Assembly: GCA_933228675.1 (NCBI GenBank) | Contig: OW121744.1 | Coordinates: 95,962,508-96,026,507, forward strand | Direction: 5' to 3' | DNA: 64,000 bases | From: Stomorhina lunata | Taxonomy: Eukaryota; Arthropoda; Insecta; Diptera; Rhiniidae | In this document: one piece after another, positions 35,106 to 45,544 of the stretch | Numbering within the stretch: the first letter of the stretch is position 1 | Layout of the letters: each line of letters begins with the position of its first letter | Notes under the pieces: generated by a model | The model's database searches: none | Seen by the model: only the letters and a program-made list of their open reading frames with translations | Told to the model about the DNA's origin: nothing | Position numbers and translations under genes: made by a program

Positions 35106-36735
35106 TATTCCCCGCACAGTGTAATAATTCCCTTTAAATTACCTCAAATGAAAAACTTAAAATTCTCTATTCATACAGATCATTTGACAGATTTATTAGG
35201 TGCAGTTTTAGACACTTTAGTTCTATTTTTTCCCCCTCCTTTGTTTGCATTTTAAATAAGAATCATGACAATATTATGAATTCTTTAAATGCTAATAAAA
35301 ATCATTGTCTTATAGCGGTTGAGGTCAGAGGTTAAACTGTAGAAAATTGTAAAATGCTTAAATAATTTTTTTTTATTATTTTGTTAGTATATTTCTAGAC
35401 AATGGCAAATGAAATACTTTTGGCTACATATAAATTCGATAAATTTGATACAATAATGGAAACGATCTGGATGGTAACGAAAAGAATTCATACATAATGA
35501 AGGTACAGTAGGTGGCTGGAAAAAGGCTTCGTTAAATAAAAATCGTGTTTCCTTTCCAATAAAATTTGACAAAGTGTTATCAGGTGTTATGGCATGCCCT
35601 ACTTCGCACTCTAGGTGTCCTTTGAACACTTGCTTTGCATCTTCTGAAACCGAGCTCATTCGGCGAAAAGTCGGGCTCATATTAAAATCAATTTATTTTA
35701 ATATTATTTCACCAAAATAAGACAAGGTGGTCATGTTTTACATCAATGGAAAGGAAATTTTATACATAATGGAAAGGAAATTTTAAGTGAGGTTAAAAAA
35801 TTTTCACAATTTGAAAACTGATTTAAGACTTTAGTCAAAAAAAGTGCAACAACAATAAATTTACATATTTTTTTTAATATTGCTTTGTATTTTTTTGCCA
35901 AAATCTCTAAAACTTAACAAGGTATAGGGATTATTTTTCAACAGAATATAGGCCAATATACAAGAAGTTCAGAAATATATTTTTCATAATGACTTCCAAA
36001 ATACTAATTAGCATATTTAAATCCAGAAAAGTACACTTTTTGTAATACATTTATGAAATTTTTTAACATTACCTTGTAATTTTTTCCGAAAATCTCTAAA
36101 ACTTTACAAGATATTATAGCCATTTTTGGACACAGTATAAACCAATATATTAGAAATTCAAAAATATAAATTTCAGAACGGGTTCCGAAATTTGAATAGA
36201 CATTTTTGAATACAGAACAGCACGGTTTTTAAAAATTTTAGTTTTTTTTTAGAAAAGCGGGTCATGTGACCCCATTTATGACCAGTCCTTATCAGATTAT
36301 TACACAAAACTTACGAACATTCCACAATATTATAATTTAATCAAAAAAGGTTTTCGAAACCATAACCAAATATTTTGACACACAAAAAAACTAAAATTTT
36401 TTCCAAGATTGCTGATTTTCAGCAACCGCTGGTTGTAGGGTGCATGTCCAAAATTGTTTCAAATATAAGTTGCACTCATCCCTAAAGCCTAATCTTTTAG
36501 GAAATATTAAAAGAAAAATCTTTTGAAAAAATGTTTTCAAAAATACTTTTTTATCAAAAAGCTTTTTTTCGGTACACAAATTTTTAAGAATTTTTTTGTA
36601 TTATAAACTTTACATAATTAAAAATTTTTTCTTCTTATTTATTTTGAAATTTATCAAGAACAACCAAGTATTTTTTAAACAATTTTCGGTCTTACCAAAA
36701 GTGATTTAGAAGCCAAAAAATGATAGAGGTCATGG
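35106..36735. other. Intergenic with a diverged 185-bp tandem duplication
   Basis: No supported gene. The blocks at about 35875-36055 and 36056-36240 share an order of motifs (AAAATCTCTAAAACTT, CAA-TATA, AGAA-TTCA-AAATATA), so this is an old duplication. GGGTCATGTGACCC at 36259-36272 is a perfect 14-bp palindrome. A 98-codon minus-strand frame at 35384-35680 has no recognisable domain and probably is not a gene. Confidence 0.5.
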
Positions 36736-36739
36736 TAAA

Positions 36740-37091
36740 AAAAAGCACAAAAAACGTTTGGAGTTAAATATCTTATAAACTATACGATACAAAGTAGTAC
36801 AATGGAAATATTTTTTCTTAGATTTTCTAAGGTATTTTAGAAAATGTAAAAATCTTTTGGATCGCTCCTAATTGGCGAGAGTTATACGTATCCAAATGTT
36901 TTACATACCCGAGGTGGGCAAATTTCGTCCACCGTAGGGTCCATTGTGCTAAAGATAGATTCGTGCTTAAAGATTGCCCTAAAGGCTTAACTCCTCTTCT
37001 ACTAATGCTCCAAGTTTCGTTAAAATCCGTTTAGTAGTTTAGAAATTGATGAGTTAATACCAAAAAAAAAACCTTTTTTGAACCACTGTGC
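36740..37091 (-). repeat. Transib-terminus-like relic with CACAGTGG end
   Basis: Read on the minus strand from 37091: CACAGTGGTTCAAAAAAGG, then an AAACTACTAAACGG / AACGAAACTTGG stretch, CACCTCGGGT near 36918 and TATAGTTTATAAGATATTT. This is the same landmark order as the Transib terminus at 15534, with a matching 10-base tip. No partner end or 5-bp duplication was found, so it is probably a truncated Transib-like copy of another subfamily. Confidence 0.6.
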
Positions 37092-37269
37092 TTTCTTCCT
37101 TTCATAAAAAAGTCCCGATTATCTTTATTGTTAAGTTAGGGACTTATAAACTTTGAAAAGAGGTTTATTATCACCATTTTTTAGAATAAAAGCTCAGGGT
37201 AAGCATTAAAATGATCAGTTGTTTTTCTTCATTCTTTTTAATTTTTGCTTTTTGTAGCCAGTTACCCAT

Positions 37270-39985
37270 ATTTTTTAGATACAGATTTAAGTTAAGTCAT
37301 ACTATGAACTTTTTGAACGAACATTAAATACTGAAGACGTGTTTTATCAGAAAAGCTCTCCCTGATGTGTTTGTCACTTAAGCTTTTTTAAAAACTTTTT
37401 AACTTAAGTCATACTACGAACTTTTTTATCGAACATTTTAAACTGAAAACATAACATAAGATATTTTTCTCAGTTAAGCTTTTAAGGACAAAGCTTCAAC
37501 TTAAGTCATACTACGAACTTTTTAATCAAACATTTAATACCTGCTTTATCAGGAAAGCTCTCAAATTAAGTTTTTATAAAAAGCTGAATTTTAATTCATA
37601 CTTTAAAATTGTTTATCAAACATTTAAAACTGAAAAGCTGTTTTATCAAAAATGCTCTCGAAGACATATTTGTCACTTTATCTCTTAAAGAAAACTCTTT
37701 AATTTGAAAAGCTTTTTAAGTTATTTTTCTTAACTAAGCTTTTAAGTCAAAAGCTTTAAGAAAAGTCGTACTACGAACTTTTTTATCGAACCTTTTTTAC
37801 TGAAAACACATTTAATCTCAAAAGCTTTCCAAGATAATTTTCTCAATTAAGCTTTTAAGGAAAAAGCTTTAACTAAAGTCACACTATAAACCTTTTTATA
37901 GCTCATTTAATACCAAAAACCAAGATATGTTTCTTAGTTAAGTTTTTATAAATTAAGACATACTACGAACTTTTTAATCGAACATTTAACACTAAAAACC
38001 TGCTTTATCAGAAAAGTTCTCCAAGTTATGTTTCTCAATTAAGTTTTTATAAATAAAGTTTTAATTGAAATCATACTTCTAAGGTTTAATCGAATATTTT
38101 ATACTGAAAACCTGTTTTATCAGAAAAGCTCTCCCAGACATGTTTGTCGCTTAAGCTTTTAAATGAAACTCTTTAACATAAGTCAAACTAAATACAAACC
38201 TTTTTGTCGAATATTCAATACTGAAAACATATTTAATCTGAAAAGCTTTCCAATATATTTTCCTCAATTAAGCTTTTTAGGAAAAGGCTTTAACTTAAGT
38301 CATACTAAGAACTTTTCTATTGAACATTTAATACTAAAACTAAGATATATTTAATATTAAAAACCAAGATATGTTAGATTAAGTCATACTACGAACTTTT
38401 AATCGAACATTTAATATCTGCTTTATCAGTAAAGCTCCCCAACTAAGCTTTTATAAAAAAGCCCTATTTTAAGTCATACTTCGAAGTTTTTATCAAAAAT
38501 TTAATACTGAAAACCTGTTTATTCAGAAAAGCTCTCCAAGACATGTTTATCACTTAAACTTTTAAAACAAATCTTTAACTTTAGTTATACTACGAACTTT
38601 TTTACATAAAATCTAATACAGAAACCATATTTAATCGGAAAAGCTTTCCAAGATATTTTTCTCAATTAAGCTCTTAAGGAAACGGCTTTAACTTAAGTCA
38701 TACTACGAAGTTTTTTATAGCACATTTAATACTAAAAAACAAGATATGTTTCTTGATTAAGGTTTTCTAGAAACTGCTTTAACTTAAAGTCATACTACGA
38801 ACTTTTTAATTAAACATTTAATACCTGCTTTATCAGAAAAGATTTTTTAAAAATTAAGTTTTTATAAAAAAAGTTTTAAGTCATACTTCAAAGTTTTTTA
38901 TCAAACATTTTATATTGAAAACCTGTTTTATCAGAAAAGATTTCCCAGACATGTTAAGCTTTTTTAAATAAAACTCTTTAACTTAAGTCATACTACGAAC
39001 TTTTGTATCCAAAAGCTAATACTGATAACATATTTAATCTGAAAAGCTTTCCAAGATATTTTTCTCAATAAAGCTTTTAAGGAAAAAGCTTTAACTTAAG
39101 TCATACTACAAACTTTTTAATCGAACATTTAATCCAAAAAACTGCTTTATCAGAAAAGCTATCCAAGATATGTCTCTCAATTAAGTTTTAATGAAAAAAT
39201 GCTTTAATTTAAGTCATACTTCGAAGGTTTTTATCAAACATTTTATACTGAAAACCGGTTTTATCAGAAAAGCTCTCCCAGACATGTTTGTCACTTAAGC
39301 TTTTTTAGAAAACTCTTTCACTTACTTAAGTCATACTATGAACATTTTTATCCAAAATCTAATACTTTAAACATATTTAATCAGAAAAGCTTTCTAAGAT
39401 ATTTTTATCAACTAAGCTTTTAAGGAAAATGCTTTCACTTAAGTCATACTACGAACTTTTTTATAGCACATTAAATACTGAAGACCTGTTTTATGGGAAA
39501 ACCTCTCCCAGACATGTTTGTCACTTAAGCTTTTATAAAAAAAACTCTTTAACTTATGTCATACTACGAACTTTTTTATCCAAAATCTAATACTGAAAAC
39601 AAATTTATTATGAAAAGCTTCGCAAGACATTTTTCTCAATTAAGCTTTTAAGGAAAAAGCTTTAACTAATGTCATACTACAAACTTTTTTATAGCACATT
39701 TAATATTAAAAACCAAGATATGTTTCTTAGTTAAGGTTTTATAGAAACTGCTTTAACTTAAGTCATACTACAAACTTTTTAATCGAACATTTAATACTAA
39801 AAACCTGCTTTATCAGAAAAGCTCTACGAGTTATGTTTCTAAATTTGGTTTTTATAAAAAAAGTTTTAATTTAAGTTATACTTTGTAGTTTTTTTTTCAA
39901 ATATTTAATACGGAAAACCTGTTTCTCTGAAAAGCTTTTCAAGATATTTTTCTCACTTGAGTATTTATAAAAAAGCTTTAAGCTT
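37270..39985. repeat. Satellite of about 115 bp, diverged tandem array
   Basis: About 22-25 imperfect units follow the order AACTTAAGTCATACTACGAA, ATCGAACATTTAATACTGAA, AACCTG-TTTATCAGAAAAGC, TCTCAATTAAGCTTTT. A variant tail GACATGTTTGTCACTTAAGC recurs near 37645, 38135, 38540, 38950, 39275 and 39515. This suggests a higher-order repeat of about three to four units. Short frames inside are chance. Confidence 0.9.
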
Positions 39986-41360
39986 GATTTTCATTATTAG
40001 TAATTTAGCTAGTTATAGTAATAGTAGAAGTAGAGTAGTTTTTTTTGCCACCGACTGTATGCTAAGTGCATTTTAGAGAAGGTGTGTGCGTGGGTTCTTT
40101 TCATATAAAGCGGCTTTATTATTAAAGAATTTTCTGTGAGTTTTTAGTTCTTTTGTAAATTTTTTTTGTTCATGATATTTAAAAGCTTTCTTTATTTTGC
40201 ATTTAATTCTGTACTTTTATTATATTTCGACAACAAGACAAATAAAAAACGAAAATTAAAGACAAAAAAAAAGTAATAATTCATTGTGTGTAGGCTTTAT
40301 AAAAACGTGACAAAAAGTTGATTTTTCTCATATGCATCAAACCATCCAGCCAGCCCATCCGATCCATCCATCCATCCGTCTTCAGTATTTATTGTCAACA
40401 TACGAAAAAATAAATCTGATTTTATTTCATTTCATTTTTTTTTCTCGTCCAATTTACTCATCCTCTTCTGCCAGTTACGAAAGTATGAATTTTATTTTAT
40501 TTATTTGATATTTTTTGTTTGTTTGTCATGTGTTTATAGACAATAATTTTTATTTTTTGATATTTTATGAGATTTTTGTGATTAAAAAATACTTATTTAA
40601 AATCATATAGAGAAAAATGTGTATGAATTCTGGTTCATTATTTTGCATAAAAATTCAAACGAGTAATAAAAACACTTAAACAAAATATTTTTATTTAATT
40701 TTATTAAAAAAAAAAAAACAGGAAAAATCTTTTAAATTATTTTAAAATATTTTTCTTGTTTTATTTTGAAAACACTTGGAAAACATTTTTTATTAAATAA
40801 ATATAATTTCAAAGTTTGTGGTCATTGCAGAAAAAAGTTTTTACTTTTTTTTGCTTAAAGTTTTATTTTTTTTTGTCAAACATTTATTGCAGTTTATTTT
40901 GTATAAAAAATTCCAATTAAATTTATTTATTTAAAGATATTTCTCCATATTTAAATAAATATTGTATTTTATAAAGTAAAAATTTAATTTATATTAAATC
41001 ATAATTTTCGAAAAATCTCAAAAAAATTTGTTAAGGAATCATTTGGTCGTAAAAATTAGAAATCTTTTGTAAATTTGAAAAATTTTTATAGTCTTTTTAA
41101 ATATCAAAGTAATTTTTATTATCTTATAAAGTTAATTAAATTAAATTTAATTCATGTAAAGAAAAAATTACTTGCAAAATATAAACATTTATTGAAAATC
41201 GAAAAAACCGAAATTGAAACAAAAGTATACCACCCTTTATCCAACCACAATTTTTAATAATATTAAGTCCTTATGGCTTAAATAATAGAGCATTACTTAC
41301 CTACTTGCTTATAGCTGCAAATTTTAATGTTATTATATTTTTTGCGAAATAACAAAAATA
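39986..41360. other. Intergenic AT-rich spacer
   Basis: No gene seen. A CATCCATCCATCC run lies near 40352-40377, and poly-T tracts are common. Confidence 0.4.
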
Positions 41361-41364
41361 AAGA

Positions 41365-42900
41365 AAATTTTTTTACCGAAAATTTTTCTATAGAAAAATT
41401 TTTTTACCGAAAATTTTTCTATAGAAAAATTTTTTTACCGAAAATTTTTCTATAGAAAAATTTTTTTAACGAAAATTTTTCTATAGAAAAATTTTTTTAA
41501 CGAAAATTTTTCTATAGAAAAATTTTTTTAACGAAAATTTTTCTATAGAAAAATTTTTTTAACGAAAATTTTTCTATAGAAAAATTTTTTTAACGAAAAT
41601 TTTTCTATAGAAAAATTTTTTTAACGAAAATTTTTCTATAGAAAAATTTTTTTAACGAAAATTTTTCTATAGAAAAATTTTTTTAACGAAAATTTTTCTA
41701 TAGAAAAATTTTTTTTAACGAAAATTTTTCTATAGAAAAATTTTTTTAACGAAAATTTTTCTATAGAAAAATTTTTTTAACGAAAATTTTTCTATAGAAA
41801 AATTTTTTTAACGAAAATTTTTCTATAGAAAAATTTTTTTAACGAAAATTTTTCTATAGAAAAATTTTTTTTAACGAAAATTTTTCTATAGAAAAATTTG
41901 TTTAACGAAAATTTTTCTATAGAAAAATTTGTTTAACGAAAATTTTTCTATAGAAAAATTTGTTTAACGAAAATTTTTCTATAGAAAAATTTGTTTAACG
42001 AAAATTTTTCTATAGAAAAATTTTTTTAACGAAAATTTTTCTATAGAAAAATTTTTTTAACGAAAATTTTTCTATAGAAAAATTTTTTTAACGAAAATTT
42101 TTCTATAGAAAAATTTTTTTAACGAAAATTTTTCTATAGAAAAATTTTTTTAACGAAAATTTTTCTATAGAAAAATTTTTTTAACGAAAATTTTTCTATA
42201 GAAAAATTTTTTTAACGAAAATTTTTCTATAGAAAAATTTTTTTAACGAAAATTTTTCTATAGAAAAATTTTTTTAACGAAAATTTTTCTATAGAAAAAT
42301 TTTTTTAACGAACATTTTTCGATAGAAAAATTTTTTTATCGAAAATTTTTGTATAGAAAAATTTTTTTTCCGAAAATTTTCCTACAGAAAAATTTTTTTA
42401 TCGAAAATTTTTCTATAGAAAAATTTTTTTATCGAAAATTTTTCTTTTGAAAATTATTTGGATTGAACAATTTTATATAGAAAAATATTTTTATCGAATA
42501 TTTTTATTATCTAAAATTTGTTTTTAGAAAAATATTTTTATTGAAGATTTTTGTACAGAAAAATTTTTTTTCCGAAAATTTTCCTACAGAAAATTTTTTT
42601 TTATCGAAAATTTTTCTATAGAAAAATTTTTTTATCGAAAATTTTTCTATGGAAAAATTTTCTATCGAAAATTTTTCTATGGAAAAATTTTCTATCGAAA
42701 ATTTTTTTATAGAAAAATTTTCCTATAGAAAGATTTTTTAATCGGAAATTTTTCTATAGAAAAATGTTTTTATCGAAAATTATTCTATAGGAAAATTTGT
42801 ATAGAACATCTTTTATTAAAAAATTTTTTATGGAACGTTTTTCTACAGAAAAATATTTTTATCGAAAATTTTTATATTTTCCAGAAAATTTTTTTATAAA
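41365..42900. repeat. Palindromic-core array, AACG linker (second locus)
   Basis: About 30 nearly identical 30-bp units TTTTTCTATAGAAAAA plus TTTTTTAACGAAAA. They are preceded by three ACCG units and followed by decaying ATCG units from about 42310. It is the same subtype as 25912-27057, but with one or two fewer T per unit. Confidence 0.95.
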
Positions 42901-43084
42901 AAAATATTATACGAACGTGTCTCATATATTCCATAAAATTTCTTGTTTCAAAGGTCACTTTGATACCCCATAAGAATCGGTCTAGACTTGACTCTAGACC
43001 AAATATTAGATCTACTGTTGGTATAATAACAAAGAAAAAAAGAGATATTTTGTTTAACATTCAAAATTTTTCGGATTTGTTGAC

Positions 43085-43140
43085 AATCATTCTTCGGACC
43101 TTATCGGTTTGGGCCGACTTTAGTACTTTCTTCTGTGTTT
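43085..43140 (-). mobile_element. Possible HINE-B end remnant
   Basis: TATCGGTTTGGGCCGACTTT followed by AGTACTTTCTT resembles the hairpin end of HINE-B (GGTCGGGCTTGACCGACTAT then AGCACTTTCTTAC). Only this end is recognisable. Confidence 0.35.
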
Positions 43141-43195
43141 TGTGTATTACAAATGTTGATATAAAATCATTTGAATATACTCTATTATAGATTTT

Positions 43196-43467
43196 TTAAC
43201 CTTCCTATTCCCACGCACGGTTTCGCGGACCGAGAGTTTGAAATAGATGAAATACTAGTTTTTTGAAACAAATCTTAAAACTAATTTTCGTAACAAATAT
43301 ACCCTCGTCTGTGCACAGACCAATTGTAATGAAATACACCAAAACGGAGTTTGTAAAAGAGCGGAAGATAACGGAAAATTTAACTTTGTAGAGTTTCTGG
43401 AAAAAAATGTTTATGTAAAACAGTTTTGTCGGTCTCACGGATTAACGCGCAGGTTTACAAAGGTTAA
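43196..43467. mobile_element. piggyBac-type MITE, about 270 bp
   Basis: TTAA at 43196-43199 and 43464-43467 flank ends reading CCTTCCTATTCCCACGC and the inverted counterpart GCGCAGGTTTACAAAGG. TTAA target duplication with CCTT ends is the piggyBac signature. The terminal similarity extends imperfectly over about 35 bp (CGGACCGAGA against TCGGTCTCACGG). A 14-bp palindrome GTCTGTGCACAGAC is internal. No coding capacity. Confidence 0.5.
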
Positions 43468-43912
43468 ATTTGATCGGATGATAAAAGTACCTATAATATA
43501 GGATTTGATATTTGTATAATTGGAAATTTATTATAAAGTTGAGAAAAGTCCAATTGTTTACTAAATTATGAAAATGTTTATCGATTTTCGAACCATATCA
43601 TCATTTCGAACCATATCCATCATTTTTGAGTCATTTTTAAGTCAGAAAGCTTTAATTTTGTATACAATATCTGTAACATAAAAATGGTACAATCATTGTC
43701 TAAAAAGTACATTATGTTTTGTATTTGGTACAAAATAATGAAAGCCATTTAATAGAGTGAATGTGAACGGACTTTCAAATATACTGTCAGCCACAGCTTC
43801 GATATTTTCGGGTGTCACGACTTAGATCATTAACAATGAAACCAGTTTTACAAACTTTAGCTAAAAACTTGCTTAAGCGAACCCGGGCTCTGTTGGGCAT
43901 TTTCTGCGACTA

Positions 43913-44043
43913 ATGTAGGGTTTATATAACTCAAGCGCCTGACGATTGAGTGAATTTTACATGTGTTTTGTTACTGTAACAAAAACAAAATACATGTAAG
44001 TTTCACTCAATCGTCAGACGCTTGAGTTATATAAACCCCACAT
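43913..44043. ncRNA. Long near-perfect hairpin, candidate small-RNA precursor or MITE
   Basis: The left arm (from ATGTAGGGTTTATATAACTC) and right arm (ending GAGTTATATAAACCCCACAT) are complementary over about 64 bp with a few mismatches or bulges and a loop of about 3 bases (CTG). Both arms include the CTCAATCGTCAG block. A hairpin transcript is possible but there is no evidence of expression. Confidence 0.55.
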
Positions 44044-45540
44044 AAGTTTTGTACGAAATTTTAGTGCAATTTTAAAAATATGCTTCCAAAAAATCACAAT
44101 GTCGCTCAAGCGTAAGTCAATTCATTCTGTTCAGTGAAGATAATATACTAAATTTTGTAATAGAATAGAATGACATAAGTATTGCCAGACTCGTGTATAA
44201 CATAAGTATTGCCAGATTCGAAACAACAAATGATAACTAGAAGATGGATATAGTCGAGATTCAAATATTGATACTGTGCATGAACCGATACTGCAAGACT
44301 GTCATGTAATTTATAGTAGGATTTATTTTAATCGCCAATTTCGGTATATTTGAATTAGATTCTATGTTAACATTTTTTAAATATCTAAGGTTTTCGACTT
44401 AAAAATTTTAATATAATTAAATTATTTTTGTTATCATTAAATTTTGGTACTCTTTTTTAATACCATTCTTTTTGTATATCTTTTCTGGGATTGTAATTAT
44501 TTTAATTTTTTCTCAGCCTTTGTTTTATTTGTATTCAATATAAAAAAACTGAAATTATCTTAATCGATTCAATCAATCAATTAACAAATATATCATCGTC
44601 TTACATCTTCTTTGGGTTGGTTTTAATTTGTTTAAAATTTGTAAAAGATTAAAATGGAGTAGGAAAGGAACTACATGTGTAGCTAAAAAAAGGAAATCAA
44701 TGGAATTTTTAAAATACATACTTATAATGAAATTGTTCCAATGTGGGGAATCACATATAGATTCCACAGTGGGGCGAAATGAAAAAAATTTGGTAATAGA
44801 TTTGAAAATTTTAAGCAATTTTTTTTGATGGTTTAATTTTCAAATAAATTTGTTTCAACTGTTTATACATTATTAATTTAATTTAGTCTTCTAAAAGTTG
44901 ATACTGTTCAGATTCCACTGTTCCCCATTACCAATCTTCCTAACCTTCCATTTAAATTAATAACTCAATTCATAATTTAATATTTTTTAAAATATTTATT
45001 TTTCTCTTTTTAGAATTTATTCATTTTCTTTTTCTTTCTTATAATTAAATTTTCTTTTACAAACAATAATAAAAACTTAAAAATCGAAATAATAGAAAAA
45101 TATATAATATTTTTAGGTTATATGAAAAAAATTCTAAATTACAAATAATATCCACATAATTAAAAATAAATAAAAAATATCCGTTTTAAATATTTATTAT
45201 AAAATTTACACAGTGTTTTTTTTTTGTTAAATTTTTAATATTTAAATTTTATATAATTTTATTTTATAGTTTTTTTTTTTATAAAAAAGTCAGTAGAGGA
45301 AGTTTTGTATGTAGAATTTTTGTTAATTGTTTCTTTTTAATTTTATTATTCAATATAATACACATTTACAAAATTAATTTAGTTTTGTGGATTTTTTAAT
45401 ATTAGGTTTGTTTATATAAAAAGGGTAAAAGCGGTGGTTAAGGGGTAAAATGTGAACTTTAAGGGTGAAATCATAAAATTAAAAAAATTATACAAAACTT
45501 GAAGAGAGAAATTAAACATTGGGAGAACAACATAAGGAGA
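44044..45540. other. Intergenic AT-rich spacer
   Basis: No supported gene. A direct duplication ACATAAGTATTGCCAGA occurs at about 44172 and 44200. Confidence 0.4.
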
Positions 45541-45544
45541 GAAA

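Noticed and set aside
35115..35122. CACAGTG heptamer as a partner end for the Transib relic ending at 37091
   Set aside because: Only the heptamer matches. The following bases and the 5-bp flanks do not correspond.
35384..35680. 98-codon minus-strand open frame
   Set aside because: No recognisable domain, no flanking gene structure, and it lies in AT-rich repeat-like sequence. A protein search would be needed to revive it.
25912..42900. Regular repeats that might suggest a CRISPR array
   Set aside because: Units abut directly with no unique spacers, no cas genes, and the DNA is eukaryotic. These are minisatellites.
44764..44778. CACAGTGGGG as a Transib end, with CCACTGTTCCCC at about 44919
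   Set aside because: The pair is not a true inverted repeat beyond a few bases, and no 5-bp duplication was found.
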